Positions 17,020 to 26,790 of a stretch of DNA of 57,630 nucleotides are shown piece by piece. This DNA comes from Candidatus Krumholzibacteriia bacterium (lineage in GTDB: Bacteria; Krumholzibacteriota; Krumholzibacteriia; JAJRXK01). Below the pieces are notes generated by a model. That model saw nothing but the letters and a program-made list of their open reading frames with translations, was not told the DNA's origin and searched no databases. The stretch spans positions 1 through 57,630 of the forward strand of contig DATFKK010000078.1 of assembly GCA_035268685.1 (NCBI GenBank), given 5' to 3'. The position numbers were made by a program, and so were the translations under genes. The stretch's first letter is position 1. Every line of letters starts with the position of its first letter.

Positions 17020-17817
17020 ATGAGTCTGCTCCGACGTCACGTGGCGCCGCTCGCGTCCGCGGCCTGGGAAGAAATCGAGGACGCCGTTCGCGACGTGCTC
17101 ACCCCCTGCCTGACCGGTCGTCGCGTGGTCGACCTGGACGGCCCGCACGGCCTCGACAAGGCCGCGGTCGGCCTGGGTCGGCTGGAAGTTCCGAAGAAGA
17201 GCAATGACGGTCCGGTGGGCTTCGGCGTGCATCGCGTCCAGCCGCTGGTCGAGGCCCGCGCCGTCTTCGAGCTCGGTCTGTGGGAACTCGACAACCTCGC
17301 CCGCGGCGCCAAGGACGTGGACCTGGGTCCGGCCGAGCAGGCCGCCCGGGATCTCGCCAGCTTCGAGGACGGTGCCGTTTTCAACGGTTTCGAGGCGGGC
17401 GGAATCGAGGGTCTGACGAACCTCGACGATCACGACCCGATCAAGCTCGATCTGCAGATCGACGCCTTCGCGGGGGCGGTCGGCAGCGCCGTGCTCACGC
17501 TGAAGGATCAGGCCATCGCCGGTCCGTACACGCTGGTGCTCGGTCCCGAGGCCTCGCGGTGGCTGGATTCGCAGTCCTGCGGGTATCCACTGCGGCGGCA
17601 GATCGCCGGGATCTTCGAGGGTGAGATCCTCTACAGCCCGGTGGTGCGTGGTGGCCTGCTGGTCAGCCAGCGCGGTGGCGACTTCGAACTGACCCTGGGC
17701 CAGGACATCGCGGTGGGCTACGAGGCCCACACGAACGGCAACGTCCGGTTGTTCCTGACGGAATCGTTCACGTTCCGGATCATGGAGCCGGCCGCGGCGG
17801 TGGTGTTGAAGCTGTAG
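17020..17817 (+). CDS. Encapsulin shell protein (family 1)
   Basis: A 265-residue HK97-fold shell protein forming the protein cage around EncFtn. The N-terminus MSLLRRHVAPLASAAWEEI is the usual cargo-binding helix start. Typical later stretches are RRVVDLDGPHGLD, GAVFNG, GPYTLVLGPEASRWLD, GGLLVSQRGGDFELTLGQDI and SFTFRIMEP. Length and ending fit family 1 encapsulins of about 265-280 residues. The start ATG 17020 is decided by AAGGAGGT at 17005-17013, which lies inside the last codons of EncFtn. Tight coupling suggests matched synthesis of cargo and shell. Confidence 0.94.
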   Translation: MSLLRRHVAPLASAAWEEIEDAVRDVLTPCLTGRRVVDLDGPHGLDKAAVGLGRLEVPKKSNDGPVGFGVHRVQPLVEARAVFELGLWELDNLARGAKDVDLGPAEQAARDLASFEDGAVFNGFEAGGIEGLTNLDDHDPIKLDLQIDAFAGAVGSAVLTLKDQAIAGPYTLVLGPEASRWLDSQSCGYPLRRQIAGIFEGEILYSPVVRGGLLVSQRGGDFELTLGQDIAVGYEAHTNGNVRLFLTESFTFRIMEPAAAVVLKL

Positions 17818-17850
17818 GGCCGGAGCTCGTCGACGGAGATCCCTCACGAC

Positions 17851-17884
17851 GGGGCGGGCCGGAAGCTCGCCCCGTTCGTGTTGT
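17851..17884 (+). terminator. Terminator-like hairpin of the encapsulin operon
   Basis: GGGGCGGGC, loop CGGAA, GCTCGCCCC form a 9-bp stem with one G-U pair, followed by the T-rich GTTCGTGTTGT. It starts 33 bases after the encapsulin stop. The group II intron relic begins directly behind it. Confidence 0.7.
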
Positions 17885-17902
17885 ACGCCCGGCATGGGCA
17901 CT

Positions 17903-18131
17903 GTCCTGGAGGTGGAAGTCCTCTCCCGACTCGATCCCACCTTCTCCGAGCACAGCCACGGCTTTGGTCCCGGGCGGCGCATCGGCATCCGCGTCAGCGC
18001 CGCGGGTCCTTCGGTTGCTGGACGAATGGGTCCGTCACCGGCTGCGGGCTTCCCAACCCGAGCAGTGGAAGCGAGGACGAACGATCTTCCAGAAGCTGCG
18101 AGGTCTGGGTCTGCCCAGCCTCGCCTCGTGA
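17903..18131 (+). pseudogene. Remnant of group II intron reverse transcriptase/maturase
   Basis: Fragment one (frame of 17930) reads LDPTFSEHSHGFGPGRR, matching the reverse-transcriptase motif FDPTFSEHSYGFRPGR of intron-encoded proteins. Fragment two (frame of 18003, shifted) reads LLDEWVRHRLR...QWKRGRTIFQKLRGLGLPSLAS and stops at 18129-18131. This matches the maturase domain (LDGWIRRRLR, QWKRGRT, final LGLPRL). The catalytic YADD region and most of the protein are missing, and the two fragments are out of frame, so it cannot be functional. The family matches are from memory of the family consensus. Confidence 0.75.
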
Positions 18132-18140
18132 TCTCGAGTG

Positions 18141-18216
18141 ACCGAACCGCCCGGCGTGGAACCGCATGCCGGGTGGTGTGGGGGGTGCCGGGGGAACCCG
18201 GCGCCCCTATCCCGAT
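18141..18216 (+). ncRNA. Group II intron domain V-VI relic
   Basis: CCGCCCGGC (18146-18154) pairs with GCCGGGTGG (18168-18176) as the domain V arm. GGGGTGCCGGG pairs with CCCGGCGCCCC as domain VI, followed by TATCCC with a possible branch-point A. Domain V is the catalytic and most conserved part of the intron. Here it survives although the 5' domains and the open reading frame are ruined. Confidence 0.65.
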
Positions 18217-18232
18217 CCCGGCAAGATTGCGT

Positions 18233-20344
18233 CTAGTCCGCGCCTGCTGCGGGACTCCGTTCGATCTCCAGGCCCTGACGATCCCACCGTACGCTCGCAC
18301 CCTTGCCGTGTCCCGCGCGAAGCTGCGTGAAGCTGCGGAGTTCACCCGTCTCGTACCACTCGACGCGGAAGCCGTCGGGTACGCGCGGCCCGTTCGCCAC
18401 GACACGTGTGGTCATCAGCGATTCGGGGTAGCCCGACGGGTGACGGGTCACCTGCGGTTCCAGGTCCGTGAAGCGCGCGTTCGGCGGGATCCGTTCGGAC
18501 AGCGTGGCCACCTTGCGCTGTAGCTTCGGGTCCTGCGGAGCGAGCGCCCGCGCGCGCTCGAAGGCGGCCAGGGCCAGGTCGTGGCGGCCGATGCGTTCGA
18601 GCGCGAATCCCAGTTGCTGGTGGTAGGTCTCGTTGTCGTTCCACAGCAGGCTGGCCAGGTAGAACTGGGCCACGGCCGCCTCGTGCTGGCCGATGCCCGC
18701 GAGGAAGAAGCCCATCTGCGATCGCGTGACCGGATCGTTGGGTGCGGCCGCGACGGCTCGCTGGTAGTAGCCGCGGGCGGCGTCATGATCGCCCTCGAGG
18801 GTGGCATGGCGTGCGGCCATGAGCAGGATGGTGCCGTCCTCCACACCGGACTCCAGGGCGCGGTCGGCCAGACGGCGCGAGTCCTCGGCCTTGCCGGCCC
18901 ATGAGAGGGTCAGGGCCAGGTTCGCCAGTGCCCTGGCGTGTGTCTCCTCGCTCACCGACGATTCCACGCGCTCGGCGATGCGGGCCACCGTCTCGGGGCC
19001 GTAGCCCGTGGACGGTTCGATCCATCCCTGCTCGGCGAAGGTCTCGACGAGGCGCGTGGCCAGCAGCCGATGGCCCTCGATCGTCGGATGGACGTGGTCG
19101 AGGAAGAACTGATCGCCGACCAAGGGGGTTTCGTCGCGACGGACGGCTTCGTCGCGCAGCAAGCGGACGTAGTCGACCGCGGGAGTACCGGTGTCGTCGG
19201 CGACCGCACGCACGATCTCGACGAAGCGGCTCGGGGCACGCAAGGTGCACACGTCCTCGTCGCGGGCCGTCCGGTAGGCGGCCTCGGCCTCTTCTGCCCG
19301 GCCGGCGGCGCGTAGGGCCTGCCCGTGCACCCAGTGGGCGTCGGCACTGCGGGGATCGAGGGCGACGGCCCGGGCCGCCGCGTCGACTGCGGAGTCCGTG
19401 TTGCCCGTCTCGAGAGCCTCCCGGGCAGTCGTCAGGGCAGTCTCGACCTCCTCCTGCCGGGGCGCGTCGAGACCGGGGCTGGGCTGGCTCTTGAACGGAG
19501 AGAAGCCGGCCATGTTGCTGGCGGGGGTCACCAGGACGACGTCGACGGAGGCCGCACGCGCCTTCGCCACGATGCTGCGCAGGGCCCGTTCGTAGTGTCG
19601 GGTCACGCCGGCATCGAGTTCATCGTCGCGTTCGTAGAGATCCAGGCCCGCGGAGTGGTCGAGACGTGCCTGGACCTCGGCCGGCAGGACCGTACGGCCA
19701 TCGACGGCCCCCCTGTCTGAACCGAGCACCTGGCGGGCCAGGGCCCCGATCCGCGTGCTGTTCACGGCGTCGAGCGCCACCCGGAACAGTGGCGAGCGAT
19801 CGCGCACGTCGGCGTAGGTGCGTTCCTCCAGGAACTCGTTGTGGCCGGTGTAGACGACGAGCAGGTCGGGTTCGTAGCGGAGGAGCTCGTCGGTCAGACG
19901 GGCCACGCGATAGCTCGCGTAGCTGATCCCGCCGGCGTTGACGATCTCGAACGCGCGGTCGGGGTCGGCCTCGGTCAACAGGTGACGCATCCAACCCGCG
20001 AAGGACGTCGCGTCGTCGTAGGGGCGACCGTAGGTCGTCGATCCACCCAGGCAGAAGACTCGCGTGGTGTTCGGCGCCTTCGTCGCCGGGAAGCTCTGGG
20101 CGTTGAAGTAGCCGCGCTTGGACGGTGCGGTGACGAGAACGGGGTTGCCCGCGTCGTCGGTGGCCGCTTCGAAGAGCGGAGCGCTCCCGGCGAACCCGAC
20201 GAAGGGATCGTCGCTCTCCTCGACGGGCTGGACGCCGGTCAGGCGCAGGCCGAGTTCCAGCGTGCCCAGGACGAGGACGACCAGTACGAGCGAGAATCCG
20301 AGTTTCCGGCGCCACGACAGGGTGGGCGCGGTGAATTCCTGCAT
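18233..20344 (-). CDS. SGNH/GDSL hydrolase-like protein with TPR repeats
   Basis: A 703-residue protein anchored by one N-terminal membrane segment (residues about 15-35: LGFSLVLVVLVLGTLELGL). An SGNH hydrolase domain follows, with block I FCLGGSTTYG (nucleophile Ser102), GHNEFLEE (Gly/Asn of blocks II-III) and DHVHPTIEGH carrying the catalytic Asp and His. A TPR segment (about residues 290-350) is inserted in the hydrolase. More TPR-like helices follow (about 455-620), then a C-terminal domain of about 80 residues with GELRSFTQLRAGHGKG. The substrate is unknown; such proteins often act on acylated cell-surface glycans. CGGAG precedes ATG 20344. It diverges from the carbamoyltransferase operon and may share its control region. 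Confidence 0.85.
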   Translation of the reverse strand: MQEFTAPTLSWRRKLGFSLVLVVLVLGTLELGLRLTGVQPVEESDDPFVGFAGSAPLFEAATDDAGNPVLVTAPSKRGYFNAQSFPATKAPNTTRVFCLGGSTTYGRPYDDATSFAGWMRHLLTEADPDRAFEIVNAGGISYASYRVARLTDELLRYEPDLLVVYTGHNEFLEERTYADVRDRSPLFRVALDAVNSTRIGALARQVLGSDRGAVDGRTVLPAEVQARLDHSAGLDLYERDDELDAGVTRHYERALRSIVAKARAASVDVVLVTPASNMAGFSPFKSQPSPGLDAPRQEEVETALTTAREALETGNTDSAVDAAARAVALDPRSADAHWVHGQALRAAGRAEEAEAAYRTARDEDVCTLRAPSRFVEIVRAVADDTGTPAVDYVRLLRDEAVRRDETPLVGDQFFLDHVHPTIEGHRLLATRLVETFAEQGWIEPSTGYGPETVARIAERVESSVSEETHARALANLALTLSWAGKAEDSRRLADRALESGVEDGTILLMAARHATLEGDHDAARGYYQRAVAAAPNDPVTRSQMGFFLAGIGQHEAAVAQFYLASLLWNDNETYHQQLGFALERIGRHDLALAAFERARALAPQDPKLQRKVATLSERIPPNARFTDLEPQVTRHPSGYPESLMTTRVVANGPRVPDGFRVEWYETGELRSFTQLRAGHGKGASVRWDRQGLEIERSPAAGAD

Positions 20345-20378
20345 GGTGTGGCTCCGAGAAGAGAACGGACCGGCCACG

Positions 20379-20407
20379 AGTCTAGATTTCCGGCGCCCCT
20401 CGACCAA
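20379..20407 (-). promoter_or_regulatory. Candidate promoter of the SGNH hydrolase gene
   Basis: On the minus strand, TTGGTC (20407-20402), 17 bases, then TAGACT (20384-20379). It gives a leader of about 25-30 nt before ATG 20344. Confidence 0.5.
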
Positions 20408-20492
20408 GACGTGTGCGTCCGGGCGTCACAGAATCAGGACTCGGAATTCGTGAGGTCGACGTCCCCGGACCGCCGACGTCATGGAAGCGCAC

Positions 20493-20522
20493 TTGCTCGA
20501 CGACTCGCGTGCCCGCTAGGCT
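20493..20522 (+). promoter_or_regulatory. Candidate promoter of the SxtJ-carbamoyltransferase operon
   Basis: TTGCTC (20493-20498), 18 bases, TAGGCT (20517-20522), about 35 bases before ATG 20564. Moderate match to the sigma-70 consensus. Confidence 0.4.
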
Positions 20523-20563
20523 CGACGATCCCGGACGAGCTTTCCCCTCCGTCCCCTCGTGAC

Positions 20564-21040
20564 ATGGAACCTGAACGAAGCGCGCGGCGTGGCCGCCCCG
20601 AGGCGGCCCGTGTGATCTGGTCCTGGCGCCGTGACGATCCCGCCGTGGTGGACGACACGTCCCTGCGACGGACCGGTCTCGTGCGCGGACTCGTCGGATT
20701 GGCGGTCGCTGCGCTCTTCCTCCTCTTCGCGCACCTGGCGCTGGCGATCCTGGTGGGGCTGGTGGGGACCGTCACCCTGGCCGTCGCGCTGATCTCACCC
20801 CGGCGTGGGTACGGCGCCATTCATCGCTCCGGCGAGCGCCTGGGACTGTGGCTCGGTCGTGCGATCGGGTTCGTGATGCTGCCTCTGGTCTTCTACCTCG
20901 TCATCACGCCTCTCGCACTCCTGTTCCGTCTCCAGGGCCGGGACGTACTCGCGCGTCGGACTCCGGCCGGGTCCACGACCTACTGGTCGCGTCGCAACGA
21001 CGCGGTGCGCGACGACGACTTCTACCGGCGGCAGTCCTGA
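20564..21040 (+). CDS. SxtJ-family small membrane protein
   Basis: A 158-residue protein with three hydrophobic segments: two close together at about residues 45-80 and one at about 105-125. A charged N-terminus contains DDTSLRRTGLVRG, and the C-terminus is polar with WSRRNDAVRDDDFYRRQS. This arrangement and the position directly in front of a carbamoyltransferase match the SxtJ family, named from saxitoxin clusters, whose molecular role is unknown. The adjacent gene is three bases away, so the two are surely co-transcribed. The start has no good Shine-Dalgarno. Confidence 0.75.
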   Translation: MEPERSARRGRPEAARVIWSWRRDDPAVVDDTSLRRTGLVRGLVGLAVAALFLLFAHLALAILVGLVGTVTLAVALISPRRGYGAIHRSGERLGLWLGRAIGFVMLPLVFYLVITPLALLFRLQGRDVLARRTPAGSTTYWSRRNDAVRDDDFYRRQS

Positions 21041-21043
21041 GTC

Positions 21044-22876
<1,833 letters not shown>

Positions 22877-22897
22877 GCACACCGAGAGGACGCGACC

Positions 22898-23062
22898 ATG
22901 AGCCGAGTCGGATACGGGTGGGTCCTGGTCAAGGAGTTCGTCCACTTCGCACGCCACCACAAGGTGTGGTGGATCGTGCCCCTGGTCCTCGTCCTCGGGC
23001 TCGTGGTGGGACTGGTGGCGGTGGGCCAGGTGTCGGCTCCGTTCATCTACACGCTGTTCTAG
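22898..23062 (+). CDS. DUF5989-like 54-residue membrane protein
   Basis: A very short gene of 55 codons including the stop. The protein starts MSRVGYGWVLVKEFVHFAR, has one membrane segment (WWIVPLVLVLGLVVGLVAV) and ends SAPFIYTLF. GAGAGGA lies eight bases before ATG 22898, and the gene starts 21 bases after the carbamoyltransferase stop. Tiny proteins with this FxxFxxxxKxWW-membrane-APFIYTLF layout regularly follow SxtJ/carbamoyltransferase pairs and are labelled DUF5989. Its function is unknown; a membrane partner of the carbamoyltransferase is a reasonable guess. Confidence 0.8.
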   Translation: MSRVGYGWVLVKEFVHFARHHKVWWIVPLVLVLGLVVGLVAVGQVSAPFIYTLF

Positions 23063-23087
23063 GCAGCGGATCCACCGGATCGCCCCC

Positions 23088-25100
23088 TCACAGCCCGAAC
23101 GGATAGGTCTCGGGGACTCCTTCCAGGTCGCCGGTTTCCAGACTCCGCACCGCCGAGGTCTCGTCGAACCACACGTATTCGTCGAACTGCGACGGCAGGG
23201 AAGCCTGGAAGTAGTGGCTGAGCAGCTCCGACTCGGGCCGGTAGATCACACCGATTGCACGCTGGAGCCGGGGGTGCCGCAGATGCTCGCGCAGCTCCGG
23301 ACGTCGGGGGTTCCGCAGGTGCAGGAGGAAGGCTTCGACCGAGGACTCGTGGCACAGGCGCTCGTAGCTGTCCTCGTGCGAGGGGCGCACGTCCATGATC
23401 TCCATCGGGGCGTCCCAGTTCTGTGCAGCCGCCACCTGGCCGTGATGGGTGCCGAAGCCGATCGCGTAGGCCCGCTCCCCGAAGTGTTCACGGCAGAGCT
23501 GGCCGATGTTCAGCTCGCCGCGTGCGCTCATCTCGGTGGCCCGCGCGTCGCCCACGTGGGAGTTGTGTGCCCAGACGACGGCTCGGGAATCGGGCCCGAT
23601 GTGGTCGAGGGCCGCCAGGAGGGTGTCGAACATGTGCTGATCACGGAGATTCCACGACTCCCGGCTGCCGTAGTACATGGTCCGGTAGTAGCGTTCTGCG
23701 TCGCGGACCAGAGTGGCGTTGCGTTCGGCGTCGAAGAACTCGTCGCCGTCGAGCTCGAGGTATTCGACGCGTTGTTGCAGGAGCTCCCGCAGGGTGGAGA
23801 TCGCGTCGCTCTCGCATGGTTCCATCCGTCCGACGACGGCGGCGCGCCCGTAGGTGGCCGGGTCCATCTCCCACGGCGAGAAGCACGAGTAGCGGACACG
23901 GGCCGCCTCCGCTGCCGTCGGATCGACGCGTTCCAGGTATGCTAGAACGGCACCGATCGAGTTGTTCAGACTGTAGAGATCCAGCCCGTGCAGTGAGACC
24001 TTCCGGTCGTGGGGGCGTTCGCGGTTGAGATCCACGAGCCAGTCGACGAAGTCCCGGGTCTCGGAGTTACGCCACATCCAGGAAGGGAATCTCGAGAAGG
24101 GCGGGACACGCAGGCGGTTGGGGCTGCGGCCACGAACGTGACCGTCGAGCGCGCGGGTGTCGGGCCAGTCGGCCTCGAGCGCGACCATGTCGCACTTTCC
24201 GGCGCGAATCAGTTCCTGGGTGATGCGGGCGCGCATGCGGTAGAACTCGCTGGTGCCGTGACTGGCCTCGCCGATCAGGACCACGCGGGCGTCGCCCACG
24301 CGTTCGACGAGCGCGTCGACGGTGGTATCGTCGATGCTGTCGAGTGGTTCGGCCTCCTCGGCGATCAGTGTCGCCAGAGCCGTGCGCTCCGGAGGAGCCA
24401 CGACGGTGGGTTCCGGGCGGTGCGGCGACACTGCCGGGGTGCCGTCGGCGGCCCACCCCTCGGTTCCGACCAGCGGCACGAACTGGACGGCGCCCAGGGA
24501 TTCACGTTCGTAGTCCTCCTGGCCGGTGCGTCGTACGAGCAGGAGCTCCTGGGAGCGGAGATCCCGGCCGACGGGAACCACCAGACGACCCCCGACGGCG
24601 AGCTGTCGGAGGAGGCTGTTCGGAATCTCCGGCCCTCCGGCCGACACCATGATGGCATCGTAGGGCGCGTGTTCGGCCCATCCCTGCGTGCCGTCGGCGC
24701 AGAGGACGTGCACGTTGTCGTAGCCGATCTCACGCAGGCGCTTGGCGGCGGAATCGGCGAGGCTCTGGTGCATCTCCACCGCGTAGACCTCGCGGGCCAC
24801 ACGGCTCAGCACCGCTGCCGCGTACCCGGATCCCGCCCCGACTTCCAGGACGCGTTCGTCTCCTTCGAGTTCGAGTGCGTCGATCATCAACGCCACGATG
24901 AAGGGCTGCGAGATCGTCTGTCCCTCCTCGATGGGCAACGGGGCGTCTTCGAACGCGAACTCGGCCATCTCCTCGCCCACGAAGCGCTCACGGGGAACGG
25001 TCCGCATGGCTTCGCAGAGGGCGCGGTCGGTCACGCCCCGGGGCTCGATCTGCTGGGCGACCATCCGGCGGCGGCTCTCGGCGAAAGCGGTGTCGTTCAT
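23088..25100 (-). CDS. Fusion: protein-L-isoaspartate O-methyltransferase + erythromycin esterase-like domain
   Basis: One continuous 670-codon frame holds two enzymes. Residues 1 to about 215 are a PCMT (MVAQQIEPRGVTDRALCEAM; SAM motif VLEVGAGSGYAAAVLS; APYDAIMVSAGG), which methylates isoaspartate in damaged proteins. After a Pro-rich linker, residues about 250-665 are an erythromycin esterase-like domain (IGEASHGTSEFYRMR, ALEADWPD, SLHGLDLYSLNNSI, AVVWAHNSHVGDAR) with the Glu/His residues of that family. No frameshift or internal stop separates the two. There is no signal peptide. Its start ATG 25100 has only a weak upstream AGGAA. The esterase activity and substrate are unproven; many family members are not macrolide esterases. 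Confidence 0.9.
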   Translation of the reverse strand: MNDTAFAESRRRMVAQQIEPRGVTDRALCEAMRTVPRERFVGEEMAEFAFEDAPLPIEEGQTISQPFIVALMIDALELEGDERVLEVGAGSGYAAAVLSRVAREVYAVEMHQSLADSAAKRLREIGYDNVHVLCADGTQGWAEHAPYDAIMVSAGGPEIPNSLLRQLAVGGRLVVPVGRDLRSQELLLVRRTGQEDYERESLGAVQFVPLVGTEGWAADGTPAVSPHRPEPTVVAPPERTALATLIAEEAEPLDSIDDTTVDALVERVGDARVVLIGEASHGTSEFYRMRARITQELIRAGKCDMVALEADWPDTRALDGHVRGRSPNRLRVPPFSRFPSWMWRNSETRDFVDWLVDLNRERPHDRKVSLHGLDLYSLNNSIGAVLAYLERVDPTAAEAARVRYSCFSPWEMDPATYGRAAVVGRMEPCESDAISTLRELLQQRVEYLELDGDEFFDAERNATLVRDAERYYRTMYYGSRESWNLRDQHMFDTLLAALDHIGPDSRAVVWAHNSHVGDARATEMSARGELNIGQLCREHFGERAYAIGFGTHHGQVAAAQNWDAPMEIMDVRPSHEDSYERLCHESSVEAFLLHLRNPRRPELREHLRHPRLQRAIGVIYRPESELLSHYFQASLPSQFDEYVWFDETSAVRSLETGDLEGVPETYPFGL

Positions 25101-25229
25101 GGCGTTCCTTCCTGGCGTGGACACCTTCGCAGGATGGCGGGGTCGCGCAGTCGATCCCATCGGTCCCCGGGACGACGTCGGCCTGCGATGACCCACCGGT
25201 CGTCGGTGGGGGACCGCCCCAACCGGGGC

Positions 25230-26639
25230 TCACCACCACCACGCGACCAGTGCCAGCGCCAGCGCCGCCAAGCCACCCGAGAGCACACGGTGGTTGCGGT
25301 ACCATGGTTCCCCGCGGAGGCGCTCGGTCTCCTCGTGCCACGACCGGGGGCGCCAGGTGTGCGCGGCGACCTTCTCGGGGTCGGGAGCTTCTGCCCAGAG
25401 GGCGCTCGCGGCGAGAACGCCCAGACTGAGGACGAACACGAGGCCCGACGCATAGAGGAACTGCAACGACACGAGCCCGAGGATCTCGACCGCCGACCAG
25501 GCGATCGCGCCGAGGGGCACGCCGACGACGATGGTGGCCACGGCCCCGAAAGCGTTCGCGCGCGGCCAGAAGATCCCGGCCAGGAAGACGGCGACGATGG
25601 GCGGGGTCACGTAGGCCAGGATGGACTGCAGATACTGCCACAGGGTGGGGAAGCTCAGGATCACCGGAGTCCAGAGCACCGCGACGGTCATGAGCACGAC
25701 GGTCGCCCATCGTCCGATCCACACGAGCGTGCGGTCGCGTGTCCGCGGACGCAGAGTCTTCACGAAGTCCACCGTGAACAGGGTCGAGGCCGAGTTCAGG
25801 ATGGCCTCGAGGCTCGAGAGGATCGCGGCGGCGAGTGCGGCCAGGATCAGCCCCCGAACTCCGATGGGGAGCACGTCGAAGGCGAGCGCCGGGAAGACGA
25901 AGTCGGGCCGTTCGAGGTCCGGGTACAGGCTGGTGGCCATGACGCCGGGCAGGATCAGGATGAACAGGTTCGGTAGCTTCAGTACGCCGGCGAAGAGGGC
26001 ACCCCAGCGCCCCTGGTCGAGGTCTCGTGCACCGAGCGCCCGTTGGATCACGAACTGATTCGTGCACCAGAAATAGATCCCGATCAGCAGGATCCCCGTG
26101 AACACTCCGGGCCACGGCAGAACCGGATCGGACGCCGGTTGGATCAGGTGCAGCGCTCGTTCGGGCGCCGCCTCCCTCACCGCGTCCCACGACGGCACTC
26201 GCAACCACGTGAGCACGGCGATCACCGATCCGCCGATCAGGATCAGCGCCGCCTGCACCGTGTCGTTGATCACGACCGCGCCGAGACCACCGAAGAAGAT
26301 GTAGGCCGTGGCCAGCACGGCCGTGATGGTGACGGTTCCCCACAGCGGAAACCCCGGGATCAGCACCTGAGCGACGGCGGCTCCGGCGTACAGAGCTGCG
26401 GCGGCGTCGACGAACACGTTGGCCAACAGCAGGAATCCCGAGAAGGCCAGGCGTGCCCGGCGGTCGAAACGCCGTTCGAGGAACTCGGGAGCGGTGTAAA
26501 CCCGCGCCTTCAGGTACAGAGGCAGCAGGAACCAGATGAAGAAGATCAGGATCAGCGCCGGGAGCCACTCGTAGTGGAACACGGCGATGCCGTCGTGGTA
26601 CCCGCTGCCCGGCAGCCCGACGAAGGTGCTGCCGCTCAT
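25230..26639 (-). CDS. Sodium/solute symporter (SSS/SGLT type), N-terminally truncated
   Basis: A 469-residue membrane carrier fragment with about twelve hydrophobic segments. The family core GGLGAVVINDTVQAALILIGG is split by normal SSS spacing, and WCTNQFVIQRALGARDLDQ and SSLEAILNSASTLFTVDF are sodium/sugar symporter-like. The first available ATG (26639) begins inside the family: the in-frame codons just upstream encode EEYFLAGRSLRWPIIGLSFY, which normally follows membrane segment 1. Those codons continue upstream to a TGA near 26804 without any ATG, GTG or TTG. So the start and the first membrane helix are missing. It may be a pseudogene, or the start may lie behind a frameshift. Confidence 0.75.
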   Translation of the reverse strand: MSGSTFVGLPGSGYHDGIAVFHYEWLPALILIFFIWFLLPLYLKARVYTAPEFLERRFDRRARLAFSGFLLLANVFVDAAAALYAGAAVAQVLIPGFPLWGTVTITAVLATAYIFFGGLGAVVINDTVQAALILIGGSVIAVLTWLRVPSWDAVREAAPERALHLIQPASDPVLPWPGVFTGILLIGIYFWCTNQFVIQRALGARDLDQGRWGALFAGVLKLPNLFILILPGVMATSLYPDLERPDFVFPALAFDVLPIGVRGLILAALAAAILSSLEAILNSASTLFTVDFVKTLRPRTRDRTLVWIGRWATVVLMTVAVLWTPVILSFPTLWQYLQSILAYVTPPIVAVFLAGIFWPRANAFGAVATIVVGVPLGAIAWSAVEILGLVSLQFLYASGLVFVLSLGVLAASALWAEAPDPEKVAAHTWRPRSWHEETERLRGEPWYRNHRVLSGGLAALALALVAWWW

Positions 26640-26790
26640 GTTCGAGACGTAGAACGACAGGCCGATGATCGGCCAGCGCAGGCTGCGTCCGGCGAGGAAG
26701 TACTCTTCGGAGCCGGCCGCCGCTCCGCCCGCACCATGTCGTGGGGAGAGCGGCGGCGCCCATGGGGAGATCCCGGAGGTCCGGCGTGGG

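Larger units (their letters stand above)
17885..18216 (+). mobile_element. Degenerate, internally deleted group II intron
   Basis: Three islands of group II intron sequence are joined in the right order within about 330 bp. The first resembles an intron leader (GGCATGGGCACTGTCC and GGAGGTGGAAGTCCTC). The second is two pieces of the intron maturase in different frames. The third is a 3' end with domain V (CCGCCCGGCGTGGAACCGC...GCCGGGTGGTG) and domain VI (GGGGTGCCGGG, GGAA, CCCGGCGCCCC) ending CTATCCCGAT. A full intron would be about 1.8-2.5 kb, so most is deleted. Its position immediately after a terminator hairpin matches the known target preference of class C introns. It lies in the gap between encapsulin and the convergent SGNH gene. 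Confidence 0.75.

Noticed and set aside
17894-18523. 209-codon plus-strand frame over the intron relic and the SGNH gene end
   Set aside because: Only its first part contains maturase-like residues, and the second maturase piece is in another frame. The rest is antisense to the SGNH gene.
24009-25976. 655-codon plus-strand frame over the PCMT fusion and symporter
   Set aside because: It is antisense to two recognisable genes and has no domain of its own.
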